Assembly (NCBI GenBank): GCA_022225965.2
Contig: JAKJXP020000049.1
Location: 248,001 to 312,000, forward strand
From: Diatrype stigma
Taxonomy: Eukaryota; Ascomycota; Sordariomycetes; Xylariales; Diatrypaceae
Reading direction: 5' to 3'
Length of the DNA: 64,000 nucleotides
Below are positions 11,493-23,118 of the stretch, in pieces (position 1 is the stretch's first letter; each line of letters opens with the position of its first letter). The translations under genes were made by a program, and so were the position numbers. The notes under the pieces were generated by a model. It was given only the letters and a program-made list of their open reading frames with translations. It searched no databases and was not told the origin of the DNA.

Positions 11493-12684
11493 ATGTCTCT
11501 GTGTCTCAATGCGTTGGTAACGAGGCAGTTCGAGAAGCTGTCGCTCGGCGTCTCAGTCTCGCGGACGGCCGTGCGGCTCAACCACACCAGACGGAAGCGG
11601 AGGCAGAGGGTCGAGCCAGACTTCCAGCCGGGCCATGGCGAGAAGATCTGGATATTCCACCACCTTTTGAAAGGGATGACGGTGTATTCCACCCAACCGG
11701 TGCTCAAGGTACATACATCCACATTCACACATATCATGCATCCTTCTGTTTTTCCCACTATATATCCTCTCTGGACGAAGGGGAAAGGGGACGAGGTGTG
11801 GGGAGGGGAGAGGGGAGGGGAAGGGTGAGGGGTGAAGGGGTAACAACAAAATAATCCAAAACAAACCGTTCCTAACCGGGGCGGGTATTTTATCTTCGCA
11901 GGCAAACCGAGCGCTCGAGCAGATCCCCTTCAACGGCAAGAAGATGCGGCCGACGAAGCTGCGGAAGGACTACTGGCGGCCGCTGGCGATGATCCAGCTG
12001 CCCGTGGGGTACGGCGAGGTGGGGCGGAGCGTGTACCAGCGGCTGCGGGAGTGCAAGCGGCTGCACGAGCTGTCCTGGACCGACGAGGTGCTGTACGACC
12101 GGGAGACGAACCGGACGCTGAAGCGGGGCGAGCGCGGCCACGTGCTGAACAACCAGCGCGCCAACACCGTCGCCGACGTCGCCGCCGTCCTCGGCGGCCT
12201 CGGCAAGGGCAACAAGATGCGGCCCGAGCTCATCACCGGCGTGCTGCGCGCCGAGAACCACGCCGAGGACGGCGGCGACGCCGCCGCTGCCGTGGCCGCT
12301 AGGGCCGACGCCGCTATCGTCGGCGAGGCGGGCGACGAGGCCGTGGATTCGGCGGCGGGCCGCCCGGCGAGGGCCGCGCGCGTCTCGGATCTCGTCGGCG
12401 GGCTGCTCAAGGCCACGGTGTTCTGGGCGGACCCGCTCCACCAGAGGTACGCAGAGGAGTGGCCGGATAACGTCACCCATTCGACCTTCGAGGAGGCCAC
12501 GTTGAAGCCGCGCCAGGAGGGCAAGGAGGAGGCGGCGGAAGAGGAAGGGGTGGAAGAAGAAGAACCCACAGACGGCGATGACGGGGATGGCGGCTCGGGA
12601 TCCCAGCGAAAGGCACCGGCGGACTACGTGGCGAACGAGGAACTTAGTAGGGCCGCGGAGCAGCAGCAGACACGGGGACTTTGA
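11493..12684 (+). CDS. MHR1: Mitochondrial large-subunit ribosomal protein mL67 (MHR1 family)
   Basis: 332 residues from two exons, 11493-11708 and 11902-12684. The intron is GTACAT...CTTCGCAG and keeps frame (phase 0). The MHR1 domain runs from about residue 45 to 130, with GEKIWIFHHLLKGMTVYS before the splice and FNGKKMRPTKLRKDYWRP after it. MHR1 proteins are structural mL67 in the fungal mitoribosome and, in yeast, also act in mitochondrial DNA recombination and transcription. The N-terminus (LNALVTRQFEKLSLGVSVSR) is basic and amphipathic, fitting a mitochondrial presequence. The C-terminus extends beyond the yeast protein with an Ala-rich stretch and an acidic EE-rich tail. Divergent from hsp98. 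Confidence 0.9.
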
Positions 12685-13001
12685 TGACCCGTACTAGATT
12701 ACATCTGCTTGAGGCAATGGGATTGTCATCGTCACAAAATTATACAAAAACATGTAACTTTAGGGGTCGTTTTCACTGCGACTCTGATTGAAGGCTAAGT
12801 AAGTGTATGATCTTGACTGTCATTATATTCGTCATGACCCTGTCTAGACAGGTTCCTCTATGAGCGTTCCAGCCCCAAAAGGATCTGCACTGAGAACAGC
12901 TACTACTAGTAACAATGTATCATATCCAAACCCTGAACAGAATAATGTCCAAAAAAACAAAACAATTCAAAACGCTTGCTACATAAAACAATTATAGAGA
13001 T
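12685..13001. other. Convergent 3' intergenic region
   Basis: About 320 bp between the ends of mL67 (+) and the sulfotransferase-like gene (-). It must hold both 3' UTRs; it is AT-rich with AATAAT/AAAACAA tracts. No gene seen. Confidence 0.6.
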
Positions 13002-14780
13002 TTAGACCTTGATAGCAAAGGACTTCAGGTACTCGTAATATGGGATGTTCTCATCCACGGACGCCCTGATGACCTTGGCGGCCTCATCGCCGTACTTCCG
13101 TCGCCATTCCTCATTCTCAGATTCCACGGTGAGCGTTTTCTATATCTCGGGTTAGGATGGGTGGGTCTACGGTGTGAATAGGTGGAAGACAAAGATCAAA
13201 AGGGGGAGAGGGAAAGAAAGGGGAAGGGAGAGGGGAGGGGAAGAGAAGGAGAGAGCTCAGAATACGTACGTGGGCGGTGGTCCTAGCGCTCAGCTTGGTG
13301 CTGTTGATGGCGTCGTTGTGGAAGCCGTTCCACTTGGCGAAGACGCCGGAGACGTAGCGCTGGTTCTCGGGATCGTCCCACGACAGCATGTCGGGGTGGT
13401 AGTCGATTCCGGTCTCGCGGCAGAAGGCCTCGATGACCTCGCGGGGCTTGTCGAGCAGGTCGTCGGCGTCGAGGACCGTGATGGTGACCTCGCCCGTGCC
13501 CGGGGCGGCCTGCTCCCCGTCCCGCGCGTTGGCCGGCCCGACCAGCTTCCGCGCCCGCAGGAAGTCGAACAGCCGCGCCAGCTCCGCGTAACCCGCCTCG
13601 CTCGGCATGTAGTGGTGGAACCCCGTCACCTCGCTCTGCGGCGGCACGCAGCACCGGTAGTACGACGGGATCGCCCGCCGCGGGTGCCGGATCAGGAACG
13701 CGAAGTGGTACTTCTCCAGGATCGCCAGCGGCACCACCGTCGGGTTGCCCGACGACGCCGTCTCCGACACGTCGCTCCGCCGGGTGCCGTTGGGCGCCGT
13801 CGTGGTGGTCGCCGTCGTGTGGTGGTTGCCCTCCTTCAGGAGCGAGGGCGCGATGGTGGTCGGCTTGTCGCTGCCGTCTGCCACCGGCGGCATTAGGTAG
13901 TACGCCATGTCCTTGATGAAGACCCGCTTGTCCTGCTTGTGTGTCATGGCTGGCGTTAGTCTACAGGTCTTTCTTGCCTTGCTCCGCTGGCCAATGAACG
14001 CCAGGGACGCAGAGTGGTCTGGCCGGTTGAGGCGGACATGGATAAGGGGGTAGGGGTAGTGAAGGGCCTCAGGGTTTGCCCGGCCCTAGATGAAAAAACT
14101 CAGGACTCAAGGAGCCCCTAGCCAATGGCTGCATGGACTTAAGAGGGGCTACCCAGAACACAATGCCGATATCCTCGAAATTGTGCCGTGTCTGAACGCT
14201 GGGATTCCCGCGGTTGTAATGGTGAGGTGAGGACGATTACAACTGCGGGAGAGAAGATTCGTCTCCATCGCACAAGAAACCACCAGATTTGGTTGGTGTG
14301 AATTCTGCTCGACGACCCATTGTTTCTGCACTCATATTGCACTCGCAACTTGGCTAGGCGGAATTTAGAGAGGAAGGGGACAACCTCTCAGAGTTGGCGG
14401 GCAGGGACGGCTCAATATAGGGGAGTGACGGTGGAAGTGGAGATAGTCTTACCTGGCTGGCATCTTGCTCGATCCTGTCGAACACATCTTTGTAAGTGGT
14501 CTGGGAGAAACCACTCTGCTCCCGGGCCTCGGGGTCTTTTTCGAAACGCTCGCTGAGCCTCTCAGGGCCGTAGTAAAAAGCGTCACCGAATGGCTCGTGC
14601 TCGCAGACCAGAGTATCCCGGCGAGTCATGAAGACCTTTACCGAAACGTTAATACGAAATCCACCACCAACCAAGGGAGGAGAATTAGTAAATGGTAAAG
14701 AAGGCACAAAAACTCACCCGCTCGAAAGCTGTAGAGCATGCACGCGGGTGCGTGGCCACGAAGATGGGCTTGGCAGACAT
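13002..14780 (-). CDS. Sulfotransferase-family P-loop protein
   Basis: 348 residues from four exons read on the minus strand: 14780-14718, 14635-14453, 13932-13270, 13139-13002. All joins are phase 0. The N-terminal strand-loop FVATHPRACSTAFERVFM (residues 7-24) sits where sulfotransferases bind the 5'-phosphosulfate. LIRHPRRAIPSYYR (residues 162-175) matches the 3'-phosphate site, with R164 and S172 in the expected places. Homologues in fungi are usually annotated as P-loop or sulfotransferase proteins with no known substrate. The loop departs from the usual PxSGTT/S form, so catalysis is uncertain. The exon 3 acceptor skips an AG lying only a few nt after the ACTAAC branch point; using that AG would break the frame. 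A Thr-rich insert occurs at about 118-130. Confidence 0.75.
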
Positions 14781-15197
14781 TTCTTGATAATATTGGGGCT
14801 GTTTCGATGGCGCAATCGAAGATAGCAATGTTGTGATATGAAGTGCCAGGGTAATGGGCGTCAGATTATAGGGCTCCGCGAAGAAAGTAGTTAAGAGCTG
14901 TGATCATCGAGTTGAACCTTGCAGCATCTGTATGTTGTACGACAATAATATCGTGAGAGTATAAAAGCTTTATGGCAGCGAACTGGACATGTGTTGCAAA
15001 GGAGAGCTGAGATAGAATCAAGAGGAGAGGAGAGAACAGCACAAGCGGAGAAGACATTATTTATATTCTATCTTTGCCTATGGATTATAGCTACAGATAG
15101 GAGGAAACCGCTGAATGACCGATGCCGTTGCCTCAGCCGCCGACAAGGACCCTCCCACACTTGGATGCCTATGATGCCACAGGGAGTTGCAGTCATG

Positions 15198-15241
15198 GCG
15201 GACCTATGGACCTGGCCATGGACCTGGCTATGGACCTGTCT
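15198..15241. repeat. Short tandem repeat, ATGGACCTGG unit
   Basis: Four imperfect copies of a 12-bp unit (TATGGACCTGGC / CATGGACCTGGC / TATGGACCTGTC) stand head to tail in otherwise unique intergenic DNA. Confidence 0.6.
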
Positions 15242-17127
15242 ACTCATGTACGTAAATGTACGTACATACACCCCGTCGGCAGGCGGTTATAGATTCTACA
15301 CGGCGCGGTGGGAATATCACACTGGGCACTTGTCGATGTTGTACCTTTCAGGCAAAGGGACCGAGGAAGGGTCCATGGTTCCCAAGTCACTCGGCCGGGC
15401 CGGCCCCCATAGAAACGAGGAACTAGGGGCGCTGGTGGGAATGGGTACTGCTACAGTAACTAAGGAGAAGCTGCTAAGCCATCTTTGAAATGCCTTACAG
15501 CTCAGAGGCCCGGGTGGCGTTTGTCGTGTGGTGCCGGGACAGAGTTTGGGTAGTTCCTGTAGGTGATTCTGTAGTCCCGTCTTCCTGTGCAACGCTACGG
15601 CTTTCATTGGTGAACGACAAGGATGCAGAGGCTGTCCGCCGGACACTATATGTACCTAGGTAGCCGACTTCACAACCCTACATGATACGAGCAAGCATCA
15701 ATGCTGTCCACGGGTATTGTATTGTACATACACGGGCCTCGGCTCTGTACGCTGGCGATTCGATGAGATGACGGGAGCATGTACGAATAGCATGTACGAA
15801 TAGTATGTGCCCAAGTATGTAGCTCTGTGCGAAGTAGGGTTTGGTACTATGTAATTAGGTATGTAGGTATGTAGGTAAGAGCACCCGGGAAGCTCACTCC
15901 AAGGTTATCATCCAGGGCCATCCTTACCCGAAACTCAATCCCATTTTTGGGATTACGAACCGGTAACTAAGCATACGTATGGTCACTACTTTGTATGACT
16001 TAATTGATCTCAGCTCATCATCTCACACTCATCGAGATGTCGATCCAGACCCCAGACTCTTCATGAGATTTTATTAATGGTTCACGTGGACAGGTCGACG
16101 GACATGAGCGATAACTTGCACCCGCCCAGGCAAGAGAGAGAGAAAAAGAAAAGAAAAAAAAAACCTCTGCAAAGCATAGCGGTTCCAGTCTGGTTGCGTG
16201 TCTTGACTCCTGGGTTGTTGTACAGTACTGCAAATTCCAACGCCTACATGTTGAAGAGCTTGTTAGTGGGCGTCACTTGGTCTAGATCAGCGACCCGCTC
16301 CGAGTTGCTCCGACCAGTAGAAGCTCAAGAAGCTCTGACCCCTGTTGCACTTATGACTTAGGTGTTGGAGCACTTTCGTACCCGTAGCACACGCACTTGA
16401 CACGAGAAGCTCTTCAAGTCTCAACTCAGAGGATAGGCTGGCTGGCTGGGTACGTAACTACATACAGGGGTACAAGGGTGCACGGGTACGGGGGTACAAG
16501 CAAGCTCCTGGATGTGACGTAAAAGCAGGGGTTTAAGTGGACGGCCGGATCTCGTCGGCTACGAACCCCACGCGGCTATGGGGAGCGGGACAAGGTGGGC
16601 GGCATCCACATTTTATCCTTCATAGCCGCCCCGACCCGCCCGAGTAGCGGCGCGTCATCCGAGCTGGCTCGCCGGCCGTCCGTCAAGATACCATCATGCG
16701 ACTTGCACGGCCGACGCCGCCGTGGTACTGCCAGTTCCCTATATCATGACGAGTTCCTGACGGCATAAGTGATTGCGCATGGACCGGCCACGTCGACGGT
16801 GAAGCATCCCGTCGTGCTGCCACTCGGCCGCTCTCCCACGCCTTCTCCGTGCAGAGCGCCGTGGTGAGGACGACGAGAGGGGGCCGACGGTACAACCGCC
16901 AGCCAGGCTAAGCAGGTCGCGGCGTGGTAGCATCTGGGGAAACACAAGCTTTTCGTCGACGTGGAGTTCCGGGTCCGTGGGACTTCGCTTCGTCTGTTCA
17001 GCCCTGCCAGGCCAGATCAGATGTAGCAGGCGCGCGTCTAGCAGCTAGATCAGATACCATACCCTCTATCCGGCATACGACTGCACTATTATTTTATTAC
17101 TATGGCAATGCCGGCACTTCCTTTCCT

Positions 17128-17190
17128 AGATGGGGTTTGATGGGTTTGATGGGTTTGATGGGGATGATGGGGTTGATGGGGTTGGGAAGG
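17128..17190. repeat. G-rich TTTGATGGG tandem repeat, G4 potential
   Basis: About seven head-to-tail copies of TTTGATGGG and GATGATGGGG, each with a run of three or four G. The spacing of G-runs satisfies the usual intramolecular G-quadruplex pattern on the plus strand. Intergenic; role unknown. Confidence 0.65.
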
Positions 17191-17792
17191 CAGGGCTAGA
17201 CCGCCGCTGGCAAGCGGGAACGTCTCGGGAGCGATAGGTCTCTGATACTGGAACTGGCAAGCCGCTAGAGTAGTTTAGGCGTCACCAGAACATATGTGCA
17301 AGCACATGTATGTAACAGTGAAGAAGATGGTGGTGGTGGTAAGGGTTCTACGACATGATTCCATGCTGCTATAGACGTAGACATGACTGAATCATGTCTT
17401 GGCATCGTACTGCTGAGGGCTTAGTTCGTACGACGGGAGGTTGTTATGCATCCTATTTGACTCAAGGGTAAGGTGACGTTGCAGTATAGTCAGAGCCTAT
17501 CGCTCATGATAGGGATCAATAACCTTGATTATGGTAGTCGCTACCTATCAGGAAGTGTTATCAAGAGGACGTTACAAAGCTGAACCTGTGTGTCGTATCT
17601 GAGAAGCATCACATATCTCAGGCGTAATACGTCAAAAGCTATACGCACTTTCGTAACCCAGACGTGACTTGTAGATAGTTTTCATCATATTTCCGCTAAT
17701 ACCCTTTGAAGAACCAAAAGGGAGCCAATGTTTCCCAAACATGCAACAATTTGTAAGCCCAGGAGCTAAAAGCGCCTTCACTTGTATTGAGT

Positions 17793-19393
17793 TCAGTTCA
17801 AACGCCCCATACTCCAAATGTTCAGGCCGACCTTGACCCCCTTCTTGACGGGCAATCCCGCATGCCAGCTCTCCTCCCACCCGGTCCCCGTGCCGTCGGG
17901 CTGGAAGTTCTCCCAGAAGACCGCGTTCCCGGGGACCGGCCTGAACGTGGCGCCCACGTAGTCCTCCAACTCCTGATCGTCGTCGCCGCCATCATCAGGA
18001 AGATCGGGGCACTCCAGCCACCGCTCGCACCAGCGCTTCCGGTCCGCCTTCCACCTCAGCAGTGGGAACTCTGTCCCGCCGCCCTCGAGCAAGTCGGCGT
18101 CATCGCCATCGCCGCCGCCGCCGCCGCCGCCGCTAGCGTGTACCCAAGCCATGATGCTACTAACTCTGCCCCACTAGATAGAACATATGGAGGTTAGCGA
18201 TCATTTCTCCTAATATTCTTCTCTGTCTCCCAACGACTCCCTATGTAGATAGCGCCCCCCCTTCCCTCCTCTGCCCCCGCTTCCCCTTCCCTCCCTCCTC
18301 CCCGAGAGAAAAAAAAAATATAAGGGAAAACCAAGCAACGACGGCGAATCGCAGATATAAGGAAAAACAAGGTGAGGGAACCAAAAGCAAAAGTCAACTC
18401 ACCCCGCGCGCCCCCGACCCCCAGTCAAAGTGATGGGCGTAGTGGCCCTCGGGCCCGCGGTAGCGCTGGACGCGGAGGCGCTCGATCCAGAGGTCGGCGC
18501 GCCAGCCCTGCAGGGCGCGGGCGCGGCGCTCGACGCACCGCACGCCCGCGGTGCGCGGCACCAGGGCGACCTCGGAGTCGCGCACCGTGGAGTCGCGGCG
18601 CGTGGTGGCCCCGTCTGCGGTCACGGTGGACGGTTCGAAGATAGGCTCGCTGGTTTGTTTCGAGGTAAGTAAGTAAGCTTACGTACGTACGTGAGTATCA
18701 AGTCCCTGGTGGGGTGATTGCTGGACTAAGTAAGGGGGAGGAAGGTGGGAAAGGGAAAGGAAGGGAAGGGACGGGACGGATGGAAATACAATGTAACCGA
18801 GGGAGGAAGCAAAAAAGGGGACAAGACAAGCCGACCGGGCATGCCGGTGTTACAACAAGATATATCAGTGGGTTTAGGGTTACATGAGAATAAGCGCATT
18901 CGAAGTGAGGCCGTGGCATATAAGAGGCTGAGTTTAGGGGAAAACCGAGCATACGATCCCGGACCCGGAAGGAGCTCTTCAAGGGGGCCGGATAACCGAG
19001 CAACCAAACAACGAAGCCGAGGAAACACAGAAGCAAGAGAGAGCAGTCGAATAGACACACTCGCACACACACACAGACAACATACCTGACCTCCAAAAGA
19101 TGCTCCCTCTCCCCCTCGGACAAGAAGTTCTCGACGTACAGCACGAGGGGCGCCCTGGACAGGACGTGGACGACGTAAGCGTCGGGCGGACAGCTCAGCC
19201 CCGCGCCGTCATCGTCGTCGACGGCAAGCAGCGACTCGTTGACGCGCGGGCGCGGCGTGCGCGGTATGACGCGCTTACTCCCGGAGGTTCCGGTTCCGGG
19301 TCCGGCTCCGGCTCCGGGCCCGTAGACGTACTCGAGCAGCGGCTGGTAGAAGAAGAGTAGGCAGGCGAGGGCCGCTACGACGTAGGGGAACAT
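17793..19393 (-). CDS. Prolyl 4-hydroxylase-like 2OG-Fe(II) oxygenase
   Basis: 311 residues from three exons: 19393-19086, 18649-18403, 18173-17793. Frame is kept at phases 2 and 0. It hydroxylates a side chain, probably proline, using 2-oxoglutarate, O2 and Fe(II). The iron ligands are visible as H176-F-D178 (HHFDWG) and H289 (SWHAG), with the 2OG-binding lysine K299 in GVKVGLNIW, ten residues after H289 as is usual. Residues 3-25 form a hydrophobic signal anchor (VVAALACLLFFY), so the catalytic part is likely in the ER lumen. A Gly-Asp stretch encoded by a CCG repeat (GGGGGGG) is inserted before GGTEFPLLR. The substrate cannot be told; fungi lack collagen. Confidence 0.87.
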
Positions 19394-20159
19394 CGTCCCT
19401 CTCCCCTTTTCTCTCTCGCTCTCGCCCGGCCTAGGCGCCTCGTGTACTATAACACACGCACACGCACACGCACACGCACCAACCAGAGGCTACTTGGTTA
19501 GAGTATAGGACCTGCTGGCTTATACCTCATACCATCTGCCCGGGTACTTAGGCAACTGGCTGATACTCTTCTTTCCTATGAGAGAGAGCTCCGACTCGCT
19601 CTCCCTGCCCTAATTACCCGCTTCTAGGTCCGAATATGCCGGCCCCCTATTGTTATCAATCAAGAAACAACAAGAAATAGAACCCAATCACTGCCGTTCA
19701 AAGACAAATCTTCCAGGTACGAAAAAAGATGCTCAGGTCGGAGCTAGTCGATGTGATTGGCTACCAAGTGTAGCTGACGAACTACATATGAAGTACGTAG
19801 TTCACCGATCTCCCGATGTTGTAATTGTCCCCAGAAAATTGCAACTTATGTACACCTATGATGACTTTTATTTTCTGGGTCCTCGGATCGAGCCAATCGG
19901 GGGACGGAGAGACACACTTACACATAGTACACATGGAAGATCGAGCATTCGCGCTTATTACACGATCATAGTTATACATAGCTGCAGTGCAACATTGGTT
20001 CCCATGGAAAAGTATTCATTCATTCGTATTGGTATGTATGTACGAAGTAATACTCGTAGGTTAAAAGAAAAGCGGCCCTTCAAGAATAGCCTATCTATAT
20101 ACATGCTCTGACCGACTAGAACGCCACGCCACGCTGCACTACACCTTACGGCTAGGTAA
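19394..20159. other. Intergenic between two minus-strand genes
   Basis: No gene seen. A (CACACG)n microsatellite lies at 19450-19479. The right part must include the 3' UTR of PBN1, and the left part the promoter of the hydroxylase. Confidence 0.5.
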
Positions 20160-21891
20160 TCACTGCACCTTCTTCTCCCCCTCCGCCCGATTCCGCTTCC
20201 CACCAGAGCCCGCCCTCGCATAGACCCCGACCAGCTTCCACACGACCCACGCGAAGCCCAGCAGCACGACGGCCGCCGTGCCCGACCGGACCCACGCGCT
20301 CCTGTCGAGGTCGAGCACGGGCACCCTGACGCTGTTCATCAGGGGGCCCGAGGCGGGATTTCTGCTGGGCTCCGGGCTGACGTGCCAGAACTGCGTGCGC
20401 GGCCCGAACAGGCCGTCGTACCCGAGGTCGACGCGGTCGAACGGGCTGTTGGGGAACTTGGTGCCCTCGTCGGCGGGGCAGGCCCAGAACACGGCCGGGT
20501 ACGGCACCTGGACGGTGCGGTAGCCGCCGGGCGCCGGGGCCAGGTAGCGCAGGTGGAGGGGGATCTCGGCCGTCCACTCCTGCCCCTTCTGCCCCTTTTC
20601 CTCGGGGGCAGCAGTAGGCGGGCGGAGCTCCAGCAGGACGCTGGAGCCCCACAGCTTCATGACGTAGTCGGGGGCCTCGAGGTCGACGGGCTGGCTGGCC
20701 CAGCGCAGGGCCGTCAGGTTCTTGGACGCCAGGAACAGGGCGTTGTCGTCCGCGAGCTGGTACCGGTCGGCGAAGACGGCCCTGGGCAGCGTGAGGTACG
20801 CGTGCAGCGAGCAGGCCGGCTCGTCCTCCTCCCCATCCACGCCTTCCTCCACGACGGGGGCCCGGGCCGGGCCGTCGAAGCGCAGCCGCAGGGTCGGGTG
20901 CAAGCCCGTCGGGGCCAAGAACTCGGCCGAGAAGGCGGACGGCCGGCCGGCGCGCATGTGGCGCGAGGGGAAGCTGAACAGGACGGGCGAGGGCTTGGCG
21001 TCGTCGTCGCCGTCCAGCACGGTCAGCAGGCCCGTGACGCCGAGCTCGTGTTGCTCGATGTGGGGGGACTCGTCGGGCGTCAGGAGGCCGACCTCGACGC
21101 GGTGGTGGTCCGGGAGCCCGCTGCTGCTGAGAGAGAACGGTTGGTGCTCGTGCGGCCACAGCGCCGTGAGTTTCGCCGTGTGGGAGATCGCGTCGTAGGA
21201 GAAGTCGAGGGACGTCGCCGACGCGAGGCGCTCGACTTGCCGCGTGCAGTCCGAGCCTGAGGAGCTGGAAGAGGTGCAGGCATATCGGTTGGCGTACAGC
21301 ACGAAGTGCGCTAGGCTCTCGAGGGGCTGGTAGTATTGGTAGGCTGTCGAGTGGGAGAAGCGGTCGTTCGGCAGTCTCGTAAACGAATCCTAACAAAACA
21401 GGACGGGAGAGTCAGGAATCGCCACTATACGATGTGGATGAATGACTCGTTCGTAAGCTTACAAGTAGGGTAGAGCAGTCTGAGACACCAAACGTATTGC
21501 GGATCAAAGGGCACAGGAGCTCGCTGTCGAGGTTGGTCAGCTTAAGGTGGTGTCTAAACAGCAACCTCCGGTCTAGGGAAACTTACGGGCTCGAGCCCGT
21601 CTTCTCGCCGCCCTGCCCTGGCGTGTAGAAAACGTGAAGCCCTGGCGGCAACCTGGAGTTCCAGGGACCTATGGACTCGTGGGGATTTGGGCTGACCCAT
21701 CGGATATGAAGCTCGTGGGTCTCTTTCAGGAGCTCCCGCAGCTCGGTCGGTAGCTCTTCCAGGCCCAAAGTGATGCGGTCCTCGCGAACAGCCAGCAAGT
21801 CCGGGCCGGATATAGTGCGGCCGGCAACCTTCAGATCGGTCGGTTCGATGCCATCCTCGTTCTTGTGGAAGAATGTGGTTCTTTGACGCAT
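20160..21891 (-). CDS. PBN1: PBN1 / PIG-X family subunit of GPI mannosyltransferase I
   Basis: 531 residues from three exons: 21891-21587, 21523-21463, 21389-20160. The middle exon is only 61 nt (ELLCPLIRNTFGVSDCSTLL) with a GCTGACC branch and CGACAG acceptor; frame is kept throughout. The start MRQRTTFFHKNEDGIEP and the lumenal beta-rich body match fungal PBN1. This protein is the stabilising partner of the GPI14/PIG-M mannosyltransferase that adds the first mannose to GPI precursors in the ER. The C-terminus has one transmembrane helix (AAVVLLGFAWVVWKLVGVY) followed by a short basic cytosolic tail, the topology of the family. Confidence 0.87.
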
Positions 21892-22064
21892 TTTTGGAAC
21901 GGTCTATTGGTCTATGTAATAATAAGGTCCAAGAGCTCACCCGTTTATGGGTGATGGGAGCTATCAATAGATGGTGTAGGTAATCAATGAATGACCTTTG
22001 TAGGAGGTACGCAGCTACGTACGTAAGTGCCTAGGTACTGTATGTATATACTATGGACGATAGC

Positions 22065-22326
22065 TACGAAGGTCGCGGCCACAATTGTTGATAACAAGCC
22101 CATATAGCCACAGTACGTAGTCATTAAGCCATACTTAGCCCTCAAATCAGTTAGCGCAATATAAGCGCTATGCTTCAGTGAGCTTAAGGCCTGGAAGCGT
22201 AGCCATATAACGGCTTAAGCTCACTAAAAGCGCTAAGCCTTAATACAGTATCCCTTATATGTCATTTGTTATTTGCACATACCCAGATATGGGCTATGAT
22301 TAACAATTGTGGCCGCGACCTTCGTA
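22065..22326. mobile_element. Palindromic MITE-like element, TA-flanked
   Basis: The two ends are a perfect 25-bp inverted repeat beginning TACGAAGGTCGCGGCCACAA. Similarity then continues imperfectly for about 15 bp (AGCCCATAT on both arms). A second nested inverted repeat (GCGC..., AGTGAGCTTAAG / CTTAAGCTCACT) lies inside, so most of the 262 bp can fold back. If the terminal TA is the duplicated target, the element is 258 bp with ends CGAAGG...CCTTCG. This fits a non-autonomous Tc1/mariner-type MITE. No transposase is present. Confidence 0.72.
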
Positions 22327-22704
22327 CCTGCTTCGTTTTGGATGTCACCGGTAGTCTAGATGCAAACACATTCACGGAGCAAGCCAAGAATGTGTTGATT
22401 TCAGGTCATGACTTCAACAATATCAAGCCCAGGATACATTTACCGAAGTACTGAATTCTTGTTATTAGTTCATGTTTTGCCGCTTACAAACCTCGATTAG
22501 CACTGTATAATGCTCCAAATTACGTAGCAAGTCGTAGTAAGAAGTTCCTGAGTATCAAAATATGATCAATGTGGGGTACCGCTATAGCGCCCGGCTATCC
22601 TCCGGCAGGTATTTCTCTCCTAATCCGATCTGCAGCTACCTCGTAGTACCATGACTGGCACATTGTATCCAGGGAGGTAATAGTTGACGATGAAGTCGAA
22701 CCAG

Positions 22705-22757
22705 GTAAGTGTGCGTCGAACATCATAAGTAAAGGAGTCTTGCTAACCAAAACTCAG
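22705..22757 (+). other. Candidate 5' leader intron 1 of coq2
   Basis: GTAAGT donor, GCTAACC branch and CTCAG (or CTCAGTAG) acceptor form a complete small intron with no long frame around it. The upstream exon has ATG AAG TCG AAC CAG; across the splice this gives a 5-codon (TAG at once) or 18-codon upstream ORF, depending on the acceptor used. Confidence 0.4.
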
Positions 22758-22804
22758 TAGTGGAAGGAGACGGACCGAGATAGTAGCACCTCCGCAGCTT
22801 GAAA

Positions 22805-23103
22805 GTGAGTTCAGCCTCCTTTTCCTAGGCGTCCCCCGGCCCTGAACAGCGATATCCGGGGCAGAGTAAGGGTATGGCCTACGTCTATGGGAATCCGGGT
22901 GGAATGGAGCTATGGAATCCGTCCCGAGACGTTCAGCTCAGACCGGGACATAAGCTATTTCCAACCCAACACAGGCTGATAGGATGGATGGAGGCCAGCT
23001 TAGATCATGTGCTGTTATCTACTTCTTCTTCATGATCCCCTGAAACTTTCGTATATTGCGAAGTCACACACTCATTAGGGTAACATGATCTGACATATTG
23101 CAG
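22805..23103 (+). other. Candidate 5' leader intron 2 of coq2
   Basis: A GTGAGT donor after CTTGAAA and a TATTGCAG acceptor 15 bp before the coq2 ATG. Both sites are strong and no coding frame spans them, so a 5' UTR intron is the simplest reading. Confidence 0.45.
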
Positions 23104-23118
23104 AAGCCAACTACGGCA

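Larger units (their letters stand above)
14781..17792. other. Intergenic, about 3 kb
   Basis: I see no gene I can support. Open frames up to 165 codons are present without domain or splice support. It contains a 12-bp repeat (ATGGACCTGGCC-like, about 15198-15241), a TACCTAGGTA palindrome at 15653, purine tracts near 16134-16161 and a G-tract repeat at 17128-17190. GC-rich sequence at about 16540-16910 has no continuous coding pattern. Confidence 0.5.
21892..23118. other. Intergenic region with MITE and coq2 leader
   Basis: It holds the PBN1 promoter side, the palindromic element at 22065-22326, and intron-like sequences before coq2. No conserved protein-coding gene is seen. Confidence 0.6.

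Noticed and set aside
20382..21260. Long plus-strand frame (292 codons) opposite PBN1
   Set aside because: Shadow of the GC-rich PBN1 coding strand; no domains, and homology and splice sites favour the minus strand.
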